Positions 8,004 to 16,748 of a stretch of DNA of 36,134 nucleotides are shown here, in pieces. The translations under genes and the position numbers were made by a program. How positions within the stretch are numbered: the first letter of the stretch is position 1; the number at the start of each line of letters is the position of its first letter. Location of the stretch: assembly GCA_002162925.1 (NCBI GenBank), contig MABC01000082.1:1-36134 (forward strand). Direction: 5' to 3'. Under the pieces are notes generated by a model. It worked only from the letters and a program-made list of their open reading frames with translations, made no database searches and had not been told where the DNA came from. The stretch is from Thalassotalea sp. 42_200_T64 (GTDB lineage Bacteria > Pseudomonadota > Gammaproteobacteria > Enterobacterales > Alteromonadaceae).

Positions 8004-8302
8004 CACATTTTTTGAAGAAAAACGCAAAAAAGTGTGATTTATTGGTTGTTCGTTCATTTATCGATCGCTTTGTGTGTTTTTTAACAATTTTTTTTCGTTA
8101 AATGGGCAGAGTAATAAAAAGTTTTGCAATCAATCGACGGATTATTTTGGCCGATTGCTACGCAATTTTACTTTTTACCAGAGTATAAAGAGCAGTTTCC
8201 TGTCCGGTTACAATTTTTCAGTAGCTTATTTTCTTGTTTTCGTCTTAAAATAAACTATAACTTTACCATTGATTAAAATTAAATTATTGATCTAATAATT
8301 TA
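8004..8302. other. AT-rich intergenic region before yvcK
   Basis: About 300 AT-rich bases between the tRNA promoter and the yvcK leader hairpin. It should hold the upstream AT-rich element of the tRNA promoter and the yvcK promoter, but I cannot place the latter firmly. No gene is seen. Confidence 0.4.
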
Positions 8303-8341
8303 CAAGCCGACATTGCAGCGCTAATGCAACAATACGGCTTG
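8303..8341 (+). promoter_or_regulatory. Hairpin in the yvcK 5' leader
   Basis: CAAGCCG (8303-8309) pairs with CGGCTTG (8335-8341), and inside it TTGCA (8313-8317) pairs with TGCAA (8325-8329). The structure ends just before the AGGG ribosome-binding site (8344-8347) of yvcK. It has no T run, so it is not a simple terminator; a role in translation or mRNA stability is inference. Confidence 0.5.
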
Positions 8342-8357
8342 CAAGGGTTTACAATAT

Positions 8358-9302
8358 ATGCGTTTAAAAAAATTAAATGTGGTTGCTATTGGTGGCGGTC
8401 ATGGTTTGGGCCGAGTACTTTCTACCCTTTCTTTTTTAGGTGATCACTTAACCGGCATAGTAGCAACGACGGATAACGGTGGTTCAACCGGAAAATTAAG
8501 AAGACGCTCAAGCACTATTGCCTGGGGAGACTTGCGAAACTGTTTAACTCAGTTGGTTGATCAAAATTCGGTAGGTAGCAAATTATTTAACTTCCGATTT
8601 GATGGCAATGATGAGTTAACCGGACACAATTTAGGGAATTTAATTCTCTATGCGCTCAATGACATCCATTCTCGTCCGCTAGATTCAATTAAATTAATAC
8701 GTCGTATCTTACGAGTCAAAACTCGGCTGCAGCCGATGTCGGAAACACCAACCGATTTAATGGCGTTTTACGAGGAAGGTCGTTGCCGGGTAGGAGAAGT
8801 ATCGGTTGATGATATGGCCACCATACCTAAGAACATGATGTTGGCGCCACTGGTGAAAGCCATGCCTGAATCGTTAGCCGCAATTGAAAATGCCGATATT
8901 ATCATTTTGGGGCCAGGCAGCTTTTTAACCTCCATTGTGCCGCCACTATTGGTTAGGGATATATCAAAAGCCATTACCCGTAGCAAAGCAAAATGTATCT
9001 TTATTGATAACATTGCCAAAGAGAGTAGCCCCGCAGGCGATTTAAGCATTGATGGAAAGCTTGAATGGCTTACCTATAACATTGGCTGTCAGCCCGTTGA
9101 TATTGTGGTCACAGAAAACATGGAAGCGACTTCTGAATTTGTCAGCTTAATTAAAACGCCACTTGCCAGTGAAAAAGTAGATTACTTTCACGACAAAGTG
9201 TTATTAGTGGATGCGTTAGAGCAATGCTTGCTTGAATTTGATAAAGAAGAGGCATTAGCACAAAACGAGGCGTTAAAAACCCCACAATTGGTGAAAAACT
9301 GA
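8358..9302 (+). CDS. yvcK: YvcK/YbhK-family (CofD-like) protein
   Basis: A 314-residue member of the CofD/YvcK family (E. coli YbhK, 302 aa; Bacillus YvcK). These cytoplasmic proteins bind UDP-sugars and affect cell shape and growth on gluconeogenic carbon; the family shares the fold of the 2-phospho-L-lactate transferase CofD but YvcK has no proven enzyme activity. Signature segments are the N-terminal nucleotide-binding loop VVAIGGGHGLGRVL, TTDNGGSTGKLRR, WGDLRNCL, ELTGHNLGNLIL, and ILGPGSFLTSIVPPLLV in the second half. The start ATG has AGGG ten bases upstream and follows a leader hairpin. A strong bidirectional terminator follows. Length and motifs indicate an intact gene. Confidence 0.9.
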   Translation: MRLKKLNVVAIGGGHGLGRVLSTLSFLGDHLTGIVATTDNGGSTGKLRRRSSTIAWGDLRNCLTQLVDQNSVGSKLFNFRFDGNDELTGHNLGNLILYALNDIHSRPLDSIKLIRRILRVKTRLQPMSETPTDLMAFYEEGRCRVGEVSVDDMATIPKNMMLAPLVKAMPESLAAIENADIIILGPGSFLTSIVPPLLVRDISKAITRSKAKCIFIDNIAKESSPAGDLSIDGKLEWLTYNIGCQPVDIVVTENMEATSEFVSLIKTPLASEKVDYFHDKVLLVDALEQCLLEFDKEEALAQNEALKTPQLVKN

Positions 9303-9319
9303 TACCAATTTGATTAAAT
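9302..9319. repeat. Single end of the ATACCAA dispersed repeat
   Basis: ATACCAATTTGATTAAAT matches one end of the MITE-like element at 6597-6748. It begins at the last base of the yvcK stop codon and runs into the terminator stem. No partner end is visible nearby. Confidence 0.6.
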
Positions 9320-9369
9320 CTCTAAAACAACAAAGCCCGCAGATGCGGGCTTTGTTGTTTTAGAGATTT
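9316..9369. terminator. Bidirectional terminator between yvcK and dcd
   Basis: A perfect 25-bp stem (arms 9316-9340 and 9345-9369) around the loop AGAT, with a GC-rich apex (GCCCGC/GCGGGC) and A/T-rich base that supplies a T run in either direction. It separates two convergent genes and serves both. Confidence 0.9.
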
Positions 9370-9374
9370 CGCGA

Positions 9375-9965
9375 CTATGATTTACCGTCTTCACTAATTC
9401 GACTGGCTACCGCTCCGGTTTGGCCTTTATATTTGGCGTCGGCGCGTTTGTTATATGGCCGTATTGCTTCACCTGTCATGGTTTCAAAGTTAAGTGCGGC
9501 AATTTTCATTTTTGGGCGTAAGGCTAACGGCAATTTACCCGAGTTGAAAAACTCCAATACAATCTGTCCTGACCAACCTGGATCAATTCGATGAGCGGTT
9601 ACGTGCACCATCAAGCCTAAACGCGCAAGTGATGAACGACCATCTAACCAGCCTACGATATCTGCAGGTAAGGTTACCGATTCATTAGTCACCGCTAAAG
9701 CAAGTTCACCGGGGTGCAAAAAGAAAGCATCGCCATCATCAATATGAATTTCTTCGCTCATCACGGTATCCATTGCCTTTTGCACTTCATCTTTAGGCCC
9801 ACTTAAATCGATAAAGGGAGCAGTATGATCTTGAAATACCCGAAACTTATTACCAAGACAAATATCAACACTTACCCCAGAGATCATCGACTCATCCGGA
9901 GTTGGGGTAATAACAATTTTTCCTTGCTCTAACATTGCCATTATATCTTTGTCACATAGCTTCAT
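9375..9965 (-). CDS. dcd: dCTP deaminase
   Basis: A 196-residue homotrimeric enzyme (E. coli Dcd, 193 aa) that deaminates dCTP to dUTP, feeding dTTP synthesis through dUTPase and thymidylate synthase. Start [12 protein letters not shown] and family motifs are present: [48 protein letters not shown] and [13 protein letters not shown], which includes the catalytic Glu and nucleotide-contacting Arg/Ser residues. The C-terminal [12 protein letters not shown] closes over the substrate. It lies 28 bases downstream of mrp on the same strand, so the two are probably co-transcribed, and it ends at a strong terminator. Confidence 0.95.
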   Translation of the reverse strand: MKLCDKDIMAMLEQGKIVITPTPDESMISGVSVDICLGNKFRVFQDHTAPFIDLSGPKDEVQKAMDTVMSEEIHIDDGDAFFLHPGELALAVTNESVTLPADIVGWLDGRSSLARLGLMVHVTAHRIDPGWSGQIVLEFFNSGKLPLALRPKMKIAALNFETMTGEAIRPYNKRADAKYKGQTGAVASRISEDGKS

Positions 9966-9993
9966 GATTTATTCTTCTTAACTCTTTAAGTAT

Positions 9994-11115
9994 TTATTGT
10001 TCTAGGGAAGTAATTTCCGCGGTATACGGACTCTTGGCATCTAATTGATAATACAGTTGTGCAGCCATATTGCGTGCTATTTTACGGTACATAGTGGTTA
10101 TTTCACCAGCAGCATTTGCCAATACGATGGGATTTCCTGCATCACTGTCTTCTCTAATTTGAATATTAAGCGGTAATTGCCCTAATAAATCAACCTTATA
10201 TTGTTCAGTAATGGTTTGCGCCCCACCCTTGCCAAAAAGGTGAGAATGATGACCACAGTTATCGCAAATGTGATAACTCATATTTTCAATCACCCCCAAC
10301 ACCGGCACTTTCACCTTGTCAAACATGTTGATGCCCTTCACCGCATCTTTTAACGCGATGTCTTGTGGTGTGGTCACTATGGTAGCCGCTGCTACCGGCA
10401 CTTTTTGCGCTAAGGTTAATTGAATATCACCGGTACCTGGTGGCATATCAATGATTAAATAATCGAGTTCTTGTTCTGCCGTGCCGGCGGCATTGCCCCA
10501 GGCGGTTTCGTTGAGCATTTGCGAAAATGCCGAACTGGCCATTGGCCCACGCCAAACCGTAGCATCACTATCGGATACTAAAAAACCAATCGACATTGCC
10601 GTTAGCCCTTTCGCACTTAGTGGTTGCATTAATTTACCGTCTATCGATGACGGTCTTTGGTTTTCAATACCCAGCATGGTGGGAATAGACGGGCCATAAA
10701 TATCGGCATCTAAAATCCCCACTTTCGCGCCTTCGGCCATTAACGCATAAGCAAGGTTTACTGCAGTTGTTGATTTACCTACCCCGCCTTTGCCTGAAGC
10801 AATGGCGACGATGTTTTTAATGCCTTTTATTGAATGACTACGTACCGGGTTGATGGCAAGCGTTAACGACAATTCAATATCAATATCGAGCTTGGTGACC
10901 AATTCTCTGGCGATGTCTTCAAGCTCGCCCTGACAAGCAAACGGCAAGGTCAACTCTAAAATATAGGTTTTCTTTTTCAGCAACACATTAACTTTGGTTA
11001 GTGCATGCATTACCCCGTCGGGAAAACATTGAGAACGGTACTCTTGTAAAAAAGTTTCGATGGTATGAGTTACATTTTCAGGCTTTTTTCCTGAAGAAAA
11101 CAAATTTTTCAGCAT
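9994..11115 (-). CDS. apbC: Iron-sulfur cluster carrier protein ApbC/Mrp
   Basis: A 373-residue cytoplasmic P-loop ATPase that holds and delivers Fe-S clusters to apo-proteins. An N-terminal MIP18-like (DUF59) region of about 90 residues comes first. It is followed by the deviant Walker A GKGGVGKST, the switch region DADIYGPSIPTMLG and Walker B-like DYLIIDMPPGTGD. The cluster-binding Cys pair is CDNC in ENMSYHICDNCGHHSHLFG. Length agrees with E. coli Mrp (369 aa). The gene runs divergently from metG, a pairing common in gammaproteobacteria, and probably forms a transcript with dcd. The intergenic 124 bases should carry both promoters. Confidence 0.95.
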   Translation of the reverse strand: MLKNLFSSGKKPENVTHTIETFLQEYRSQCFPDGVMHALTKVNVLLKKKTYILELTLPFACQGELEDIARELVTKLDIDIELSLTLAINPVRSHSIKGIKNIVAIASGKGGVGKSTTAVNLAYALMAEGAKVGILDADIYGPSIPTMLGIENQRPSSIDGKLMQPLSAKGLTAMSIGFLVSDSDATVWRGPMASSAFSQMLNETAWGNAAGTAEQELDYLIIDMPPGTGDIQLTLAQKVPVAAATIVTTPQDIALKDAVKGINMFDKVKVPVLGVIENMSYHICDNCGHHSHLFGKGGAQTITEQYKVDLLGQLPLNIQIREDSDAGNPIVLANAAGEITTMYRKIARNMAAQLYYQLDAKSPYTAEITSLEQ

Positions 11116-11239
11116 AATGTTCAGCTTTATCGTGATTTATAGGGTTATTTAAAAAATTTTGATGAAAAAACACCTTAAATTTTGTACTATCCCTGCTCTT
11201 ATTACCATTAAAAGTTTTAATTTTAGGCAACTATCGTCA

Positions 11240-13276
11240 ATGACTAGTACAAATCGCAAAATTCTTGTCACCAGCGCGTTACCATACGCCAATGGCCCAA
11301 TTCATTTAGGCCACTTATTAGAGTATATCCAAACGGATATTTGGGTACGTTTCCAAAAGATGCGTGGCCACGAAACCTACTATGTGTGTGCCGATGACGC
11401 CCATGGTACTCCAATTATGCTTAAAGCTCAGCAATTAGGCATTACTCCGGAAGACATGATCAAACAAGTGCGCGAAGAGCACATGGCCGATTTTGCCGAT
11501 TTCAACATTGAATTTGATAACTATCATTCGACTCACAGCGACGAAAACAAAGCCTTTGCTGAACAAATATACACCCGGTTAGATGAAAAAGGTTACATCA
11601 AGCGTCGGACTATTTCGCAATTGTTCGATCCGGAAAAACAAATGTTTTTGCCCGACAGGTTTGTAAAAGGTACCTGCCCTAAATGTAAGAGCGAAGATCA
11701 AAACGGTGATAACTGTGACAATTGTGGTGAAACCTATTCTCCTACGGATTTAATTAACCCTATTTCAGTAGTATCCGGCGCAACCCCGGTATTAAAAGAT
11801 TCAGAGCATTACTTTTTTGACTTGCCCGCATTTGAACAAATGCTCAAAGACTGGACCCGCAGCGGTGCATTACAAGAGGAAATGGCCAACAAACTTAACG
11901 AATGGTTTGAGTCGGGTTTAAAGCAGTGGGATATCAGCCGTGATGCTCCATATTTTGGTTTTGAAATTCCAAATGCACCAGGTAAGTATTTCTACGTGTG
12001 GCTAGATGCGCCAATCGGTTACATGGGCAGTTTTAAAAACCTGTGTGATAAAAAAGGCATTAACTTTGATGAGTTCTGGAAAAAAGACTCAGATGCTGAG
12101 CTTTATCACTTTATTGGTAAAGACATCATCTATTTCCACTCATTATTCTGGCCAGCAATGTTAAAAGGTGCGGATTACCGTCAGCCTACTTCGGTGTATG
12201 CTCATGGTTTTGTGACCGTTAACGGTACCAAAATGAGTAAATCGAAAGGCACGTTCATCAAAGGCCGTACTTATTTAGATCATTTAAACCCTGAGTATTT
12301 ACGTTATTACTTTGCGGCAAAACTGACTAGCCGCATTGACGACTTAGATTTGAACCTTGAAGATTTTGCCCAACGGGTAAATTCCGATCTGGTCGGTAAA
12401 GTGGTAAACATTGCCTCACGCTGTGCAAGTTTCATCTCGAAAAAATTCGATGGTATGTTATCGAGCAACATTGCCGATCAAGCCTTAGCCGATGAAGTCA
12501 TGGCCGGTGGTGATTCTATTGCTGCACTTTATGAAAGTCGTGAGTTTGGCAAAGCGATGCGTGAAATTATGGCGCTTGCCGACAAGGTAAACGAATACAT
12601 TGCGGTAAAAGAACCTTGGCAATTAATTAAAGAAGACGGCAAGCAGCAAGAAGTACAAGACATTTGTTCTTTAGGCATTAACTTGTTCCGTATTCTAATG
12701 ATTTACTTAAAACCAGTATTGCCTGAGCTGTCAGCAAAAACTGCGGCGTTCTTAAATGATGAATTGGTTTGGGAAGGTCATAAAATGTTATTAGTTGATC
12801 ACAAAGTCAATAAATTTAAAGCGTTATTACAACGTGTAGAAATGGACAAAGTAAACGCCATGGTTGAAGATTCTAAAGAAAATTTGATGAACGCAAATGC
12901 CGCACCAGCTGCACCGTTATCAAAACATTTGAATGATGAGCCAATCGCGGATGAAATTGGTTTTGACGATTTTGCCAAAGTGGATTTGCGTATTGCCAAA
13001 ATCATCACTGCAGAGCATGTTGAGAAAGCCAACAAATTATTGCGTATCGAAGTTGATTTAGGCGGTGAAACGCGTCAAATATTTGCTGGCATTAAATCGG
13101 CTTACCAGCCGGAAGACTTAGTCGGTAAGTTAACTGTTGTTGTCGCCAACCTTGCGCCTCGTAAAATGCGATTTGGTATGTCTGAAGGCATGATCATTGC
13201 TGCAGGCCCTGGTGGTAAAGATATCTTTATCTTGAGTCCAGATAATGGTGCAGAACCAGGTATGCGCGTAATGTAA
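11240..13276 (+). CDS. metG: Methionyl-tRNA synthetase
   Basis: A 678-residue class I aminoacyl-tRNA synthetase that charges tRNA-Met, same length as the E. coli enzyme (677 aa). It shows the HIGH-type motif in [11 protein letters not shown], a zinc knuckle with four Cys ([10 protein letters not shown] and CDNC), the KMSKS loop ([11 protein letters not shown]) and the anticodon-binding helices. A C-terminal EMAP/Trbp111-like tRNA-binding domain begins at about residue 575 ([13 protein letters not shown]) and supports dimerisation. The frame is open from 11159, but 11240 is preferred because [19 protein letters not shown] matches the family start. The ribosome-binding site is weak. A terminator follows at 13348. 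Confidence 0.96.
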   Translation: MTSTNRKILVTSALPYANGPIHLGHLLEYIQTDIWVRFQKMRGHETYYVCADDAHGTPIMLKAQQLGITPEDMIKQVREEHMADFADFNIEFDNYHSTHSDENKAFAEQIYTRLDEKGYIKRRTISQLFDPEKQMFLPDRFVKGTCPKCKSEDQNGDNCDNCGETYSPTDLINPISVVSGATPVLKDSEHYFFDLPAFEQMLKDWTRSGALQEEMANKLNEWFESGLKQWDISRDAPYFGFEIPNAPGKYFYVWLDAPIGYMGSFKNLCDKKGINFDEFWKKDSDAELYHFIGKDIIYFHSLFWPAMLKGADYRQPTSVYAHGFVTVNGTKMSKSKGTFIKGRTYLDHLNPEYLRYYFAAKLTSRIDDLDLNLEDFAQRVNSDLVGKVVNIASRCASFISKKFDGMLSSNIADQALADEVMAGGDSIAALYESREFGKAMREIMALADKVNEYIAVKEPWQLIKEDGKQQEVQDICSLGINLFRILMIYLKPVLPELSAKTAAFLNDELVWEGHKMLLVDHKVNKFKALLQRVEMDKVNAMVEDSKENLMNANAAPAAPLSKHLNDEPIADEIGFDDFAKVDLRIAKIITAEHVEKANKLLRIEVDLGGETRQIFAGIKSAYQPEDLVGKLTVVVANLAPRKMRFGMSEGMIIAAGPGGKDIFILSPDNGAEPGMRVM

Positions 13277-13300
13277 TTGTATTGCTTAGTTGAATTAATA

Positions 13301-13347
13301 GAAATTATACCGTCCATGGTATTTCTAAGTTAATTCATCCCTGAATT
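13301..13347 (+). repeat. Intergenic direct repeat, copy A
   Basis: About 47 bases, including ATTATACC, TTCTAAGTTAATTC and TGAATTAA, recur with a few substitutions at 13994-14040 in the same orientation. Both copies lead straight into a hairpin. Together they bracket the L,D-transpeptidase-like gene. Confidence 0.7.
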
Positions 13348-13375
13348 AAAAAAACAGCACTTGTGCTGTTTTTTT
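13348..13375. terminator. Terminator after metG, usable in both directions
   Basis: CAGCAC and GTGCTG pair around TT, extended by seven A and seven T, giving a T run on either strand. It serves metG and also the convergent L,D-transpeptidase-like gene. Confidence 0.9.
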
Positions 13376-13411
13376 GTTTTATAACAATTTGATTTATCAA
13401 CTTGGAATAAA

Positions 13412-13918
13412 CTACCATCGAATATCAATTTTGGTGCCACTATCAACCAGCGCTAAAAACTCGTCCATTTCGCTATTGGTTAAGGCAATGCAGCCATTGG
13501 TCCAATTAAAGCGTTGCGTGATTGTTGGGTTCTTGGTATCGCCATTTTTTTGCCCGTGGATCATAATAAAGCCCCCAGGGTTTAGGTCGTCTTGTTGTGC
13601 TTTTTCAATATCAAATTCATTGGGATAACTAATGTGCATTGCCCGATAAAACGCAGAGTCATCTTTTTTATAATCCAGATTGTAACTGCCCTCAGGAGTT
13701 TTATTATCTCCTTCTTGCAACTTATGGCCTTTGGGACTTTCACCTAAAGCGATCTTATATTTCTTTACCAGCGTATTCCCTGAGTACAGCAGCATGGTTC
13801 GAGCCGATTTATCCACCTTTACCAGATCCACTTTAAAATGTGGGGCATTGGCGTAAGCAAACTGAATGAGGGTAAATCCAGATAGCGCTAAAAGTAATTT
13901 AATTGCTTGCATAGGCAT
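13412..13918 (-). CDS. Exported L,D-transpeptidase (YafK/ErfK-type catalytic domain)
   Basis: A 168-residue protein whose start at 13918 (MPMQAIKLLLALSGF...) gives a typical signal peptide cleaved after about AYANA. The frame is open for 18 more codons upstream, but those precede the signal peptide and are probably untranslated; AGAAGG lies about 11 bases before this ATG. The YkuD domain follows: FKVDLVKVDKSARTM, a GESPKGHKLQEGDNKTPEG strand, FIMIHGQKN with the conserved His, and NWTNGCIALTNSEMDEF with the catalytic Cys. Such enzymes act in the periplasm on peptidoglycan meso-diaminopimelate cross-links, lipoprotein attachment or, for YafK/DpaA types, its removal; which of these applies cannot be told. 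Single-gene unit ending at the shared terminator. Confidence 0.88.
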   Translation of the reverse strand: MPMQAIKLLLALSGFTLIQFAYANAPHFKVDLVKVDKSARTMLLYSGNTLVKKYKIALGESPKGHKLQEGDNKTPEGSYNLDYKKDDSAFYRAMHISYPNEFDIEKAQQDDLNPGGFIMIHGQKNGDTKNPTITQRFNWTNGCIALTNSEMDEFLALVDSGTKIDIRW

Positions 13919-13993
13919 TTCATTGTTAACCTTCTTTGTTGATACCTTTGAATACCATAAGAGATAGCACAATTTTTCTCCAATAACAAAACA

Positions 13994-14040
13994 GAATTTA
14001 TACCCTCCCTGGTAATTCTAAGTTAATTCGTCCATGAATT
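13994..14040 (+). repeat. Intergenic direct repeat, copy B
   Basis: Second copy of the element at 13301-13347, with scattered substitutions (TTTATACC, AATTCTAAGTTAATTC). It leads into the hairpin at 14041-14062. Confidence 0.7.
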
Positions 14041-14062
14041 AAAAACCCCACATAAATGTGGG
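14041..14062 (-). terminator. Terminator of the bkd operon
   Basis: Read on the minus strand, CCCACAT and ATGTGGG pair and are followed by GTTTTTAATT. It lies 43 bases after the bkdB stop codon, between bkdB and the next minus-strand gene. Confidence 0.8.
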
Positions 14063-14104
14063 ATTTGGTAAGGATATTTTTCTATCAAATCTAACGTTAA
14101 GGCT

Positions 14105-15748
14105 TTATGCCATATGCATCAGCATGTTAGTTGGCTCTTCAAGGAAAGATTTCCATAAATTACAAAAGCGAGCAATGCTGCCACCATCAATAACGCGATG
14201 ATCGCCAGACCAGCTAACCTGCATTATTGAGCGAGCTTCTACTTCACCTTTGTCATTAAAACGCGGCAAGGTTTGCAATTTACCCAAAGCCACAATGGCA
14301 ACTTCCGGTTTATTGATAATAGGCGTTGCCACCGTACCACCTAGCGCACCAATATTAGAGATAGTGATAGTACCACCTTTTAAATCGGCAGCAGTCACAC
14401 GACCTTCACGCGCATCATTGGTTAAACGGGTAACTTCTTTGGCAACATCAACAATTGACAAACGTTCCACATTTTTCACATTTGGCACTAGCAAGCCAAC
14501 TTTTGAATCAACGGCCATACCAATATTATGATCATCGTAATAGGTGAGCTCAGTACAATCATCATTCACTTTGGTATTTACCAGCGGGAATTGTTTTATC
14601 GCTAATGACATCGCTTTCATAAAGAATGGCATCATAGTTAACTTGATGTCTTGCTTGGCATACACTTCTTTTAACTCTTTGCGCAAGGCAATGAGCTTAG
14701 TCATGTCAATTTCTTCACAATAAGTAAAATGTGGAATGGTTGACACAGAAGCAACCATAGCTTTCGCCATTGCCGCTTTAATGCCTCTTATTGACTCTAC
14801 TCGTGTACCACCAACACTTGCTGCACTAGCTGTTGCGTTAGCTGTTGCGTTAGCTGTTGCGTTAGCTGTTGCGTTAGCTGTTGCATTAGCAGCGACTTGC
14901 GCTACTGGTGCTTGATTAAAATTAACCACATCTTGTTTGTACACACGTCCTTTCGGGCCGGTACCTGGCACTTGGTGGATATTTACATCTAACTCTCTGG
15001 CAACACGACGTACTGCCGGACTTGCTAATGCTTTGCCTTTAGGTGCGCTAGCAACAGCTGTTGTTGCGCCAGCAGTCGATTTAGTAGCAACAGGCGAGCT
15101 AACTTGCGATTTTACCGGAGAAACTTCGGCAACAGGCGCATTACTTACTGCTGGAGCTGCGTTAACCGCTTCGCCACCGGCAATTTCAATGGCAAATAAA
15201 GGTTGGTGAACTTTGGCAATTTCGCCTTTGGCGTAATGCAACTTAACCACTTTACCTGCATACTTTGCCGGAATTTGCACCAGGGCTTTATCGGTCATTA
15301 CATCAACGACGGCTTGATCTTCTTCAATGATGTCACCTTCCGCCACTAACCAGTCAACAATCTCACATTCGACGATGCCTTCACCAATATCAGGTAAAAT
15401 AAAATCATCAATCATAGTCGCGCTATTTGCGGATGCTGTAGTTGCTGCGGATGCTGTTGCTATTTCTTGTTCTGTTGTTGCTGTAGTTGCCGTAGGTGCC
15501 GCGACTGCTCCGTCTGGAGTCATGGCAAATAGTGGCGAATGCACCTTGGCAATTTCACCTTTGGCATAATACAGTTTATCGATCACACCATTATGCATCG
15601 CCGGAATTTGTACCAGCGCCTTGTCGGTCATCACATCGGCAACCGGTTGGTCTTCTTCGATATATTCGCCTTCGCTAACCAGCCATTCAACCAGTTCACA
15701 TTCAACAATACCTTCGCCAATGTCCGGTAAAATAAAATCAATACTCAT
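14105..15748 (-). CDS. bkdB: Dihydrolipoyllysine acyltransferase (E2) of branched-chain 2-oxoacid dehydrogenase
   Basis: The 547-residue E2 core of the complex that turns branched-chain 2-oxoacids (from Val, Leu, Ile) into acyl-CoA. Domains in order: two lipoyl domains, each with the lipoylated Lys in DVMTDKALVQIPA; Ala/Pro/Thr-rich linkers; the E3/E1-binding domain (ASPAVRRVARELDVNIHQV, then GTGPKGRVYKQDV); an (ANAT)n linker coded by a 12-bp tandem repeat; and the catalytic domain ending in SWSGDHRVIDGG, whose His and Asp are catalytic. Many E2 proteins of this type have one lipoyl domain, so two is a notable feature. An ATG two codons earlier (15754) is possible, but GGGA lies better for 15748. 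Last gene of the operon; no E3 gene follows, so lipoamide dehydrogenase must be shared. Confidence 0.93.
   Translation of the reverse strand: MSIDFILPDIGEGIVECELVEWLVSEGEYIEEDQPVADVMTDKALVQIPAMHNGVIDKLYYAKGEIAKVHSPLFAMTPDGAVAAPTATTATTEQEIATASAATTASANSATMIDDFILPDIGEGIVECEIVDWLVAEGDIIEEDQAVVDVMTDKALVQIPAKYAGKVVKLHYAKGEIAKVHQPLFAIEIAGGEAVNAAPAVSNAPVAEVSPVKSQVSSPVATKSTAGATTAVASAPKGKALASPAVRRVARELDVNIHQVPGTGPKGRVYKQDVVNFNQAPVAQVAANATANATANATANATANATASAASVGGTRVESIRGIKAAMAKAMVASVSTIPHFTYCEEIDMTKLIALRKELKEVYAKQDIKLTMMPFFMKAMSLAIKQFPLVNTKVNDDCTELTYYDDHNIGMAVDSKVGLLVPNVKNVERLSIVDVAKEVTRLTNDAREGRVTAADLKGGTITISNIGALGGTVATPIINKPEVAIVALGKLQTLPRFNDKGEVEARSIMQVSWSGDHRVIDGGSIARFCNLWKSFLEEPTNMLMHMA
14828..14887 (-). 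repeat. Five tandem 12-bp repeats within bkdB
   Basis: The unit AGCTGTTGCGTT occurs four times unchanged and once with one substitution. On the coding strand it specifies Ala-Asn-Ala-Thr repeats in the flexible linker before the E2 catalytic domain. The unit is a multiple of three, so copy-number change would keep the frame and only alter linker length. Confidence 0.95.
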
Positions 15749-15770
15749 GATCATTTATCCCAATTATTAT

Positions 15771-16748
15771 TTAGTAATTTACCGAGGCCATAATGGCTTC
15801 AAAGGTTTTTAGTTCATCTGGCATGTATTCTTTTTCATGCGATAACGGGAATGGAGTATCTAAACCACATACACGCGAAATGGGCGACTCTAAATGCAAG
15901 AAACACATATCTTGAATGGTTGCAGCAATTTCGCCGGCAAAACCACCGGTTAATGGTGCTTCATGGTTAATCAGCAAACGTCCTGTTTTCTGCACTGACT
16001 CAGCAACAGTGTCGGCATCCCAAGGTAAAATCGAGCGTAAATCGATGACTTCACAAGAGACTCCTTGTTTTTCTGCCATGTCGGCAGCTTTCTCAAGCGT
16101 TTCCATTTGCGCGCCCCACCCTAATAAGGTGATATCGCTACCCGATTTAACCACTTCGGCTTTGCCAATCGGTAATTGATAATCTTCTTCAGGAACTTCG
16201 CCAATAGATGCTCGGTATAATTTTTTCGGTTCAAAAAAGATCACCGGATTTTTATCGCGAATGGCCGCTAATAATAAGCCTTTCGCCTGATATGGGTTTC
16301 GAGGAACCACTATTTTTAAACCCGGTGTATGAGCAAAGTACGCCTCCGGTGATTGTGAGTGATACAAGCCACCGGCAATACCACCGCCATACGGGGTACG
16401 GATGGTTAAATTACCCACATTAAACTCATTACCTGAGCGGTATCTGAATTTTGCCGATTCATTCACAATTTGATCGAAAGCGGGAAAGATATAATCGGCA
16501 AATTGAATTTCGGCAATTGGCACACTGCCTTGCGAGGCTAAACCATTGGCAAAGCCCATGATACCTTGCTCGGTTAATGGCGTATTAAAACATCGGGCTT
16601 TACCAAACTTTTCTTGAAGGTTGCTGGTTGCACGGAAGACGCCACCAAAATGGCCGACATCTTCACCAAAACAAACGGCCGACTCGTTTTCGGTCATCGC
16701 AATCTCAAGGGCATTATTGATTGCTTGCAATAGATTCATTTGTGCCAT
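15771..16748 (-). CDS. bkdA2: Branched-chain 2-oxoacid dehydrogenase E1 subunit beta
   Basis: A 325-residue beta subunit that pairs with BkdA1 to form the thiamine-diphosphate-dependent decarboxylase (E1). Family segments include [74 protein letters not shown] and, near the C-terminus, [15 protein letters not shown]. The Glu in FGEDVG is in the cofactor-activating region. The start ATG shares its first base with the stop of the alpha-subunit gene (TAATG), which indicates translational coupling. A 22-base gap leads to bkdB. Confidence 0.95.
   Translation of the reverse strand: MAQMNLLQAINNALEIAMTENESAVCFGEDVGHFGGVFRATSNLQEKFGKARCFNTPLTEQGIMGFANGLASQGSVPIAEIQFADYIFPAFDQIVNESAKFRYRSGNEFNVGNLTIRTPYGGGIAGGLYHSQSPEAYFAHTPGLKIVVPRNPYQAKGLLLAAIRDKNPVIFFEPKKLYRASIGEVPEEDYQLPIGKAEVVKSGSDITLLGWGAQMETLEKAADMAEKQGVSCEVIDLRSILPWDADTVAESVQKTGRLLINHEAPLTGGFAGEIAATIQDMCFLHLESPISRVCGLDTPFPLSHEKEYMPDELKTFEAIMASVNY

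Noticed and set aside
7159-8015. Short open frames across the tRNA operon (7159-7362 and 7824-8015)
   Set aside because: They run through tRNA genes or their linkers on the opposite strand, without ribosome-binding sites.
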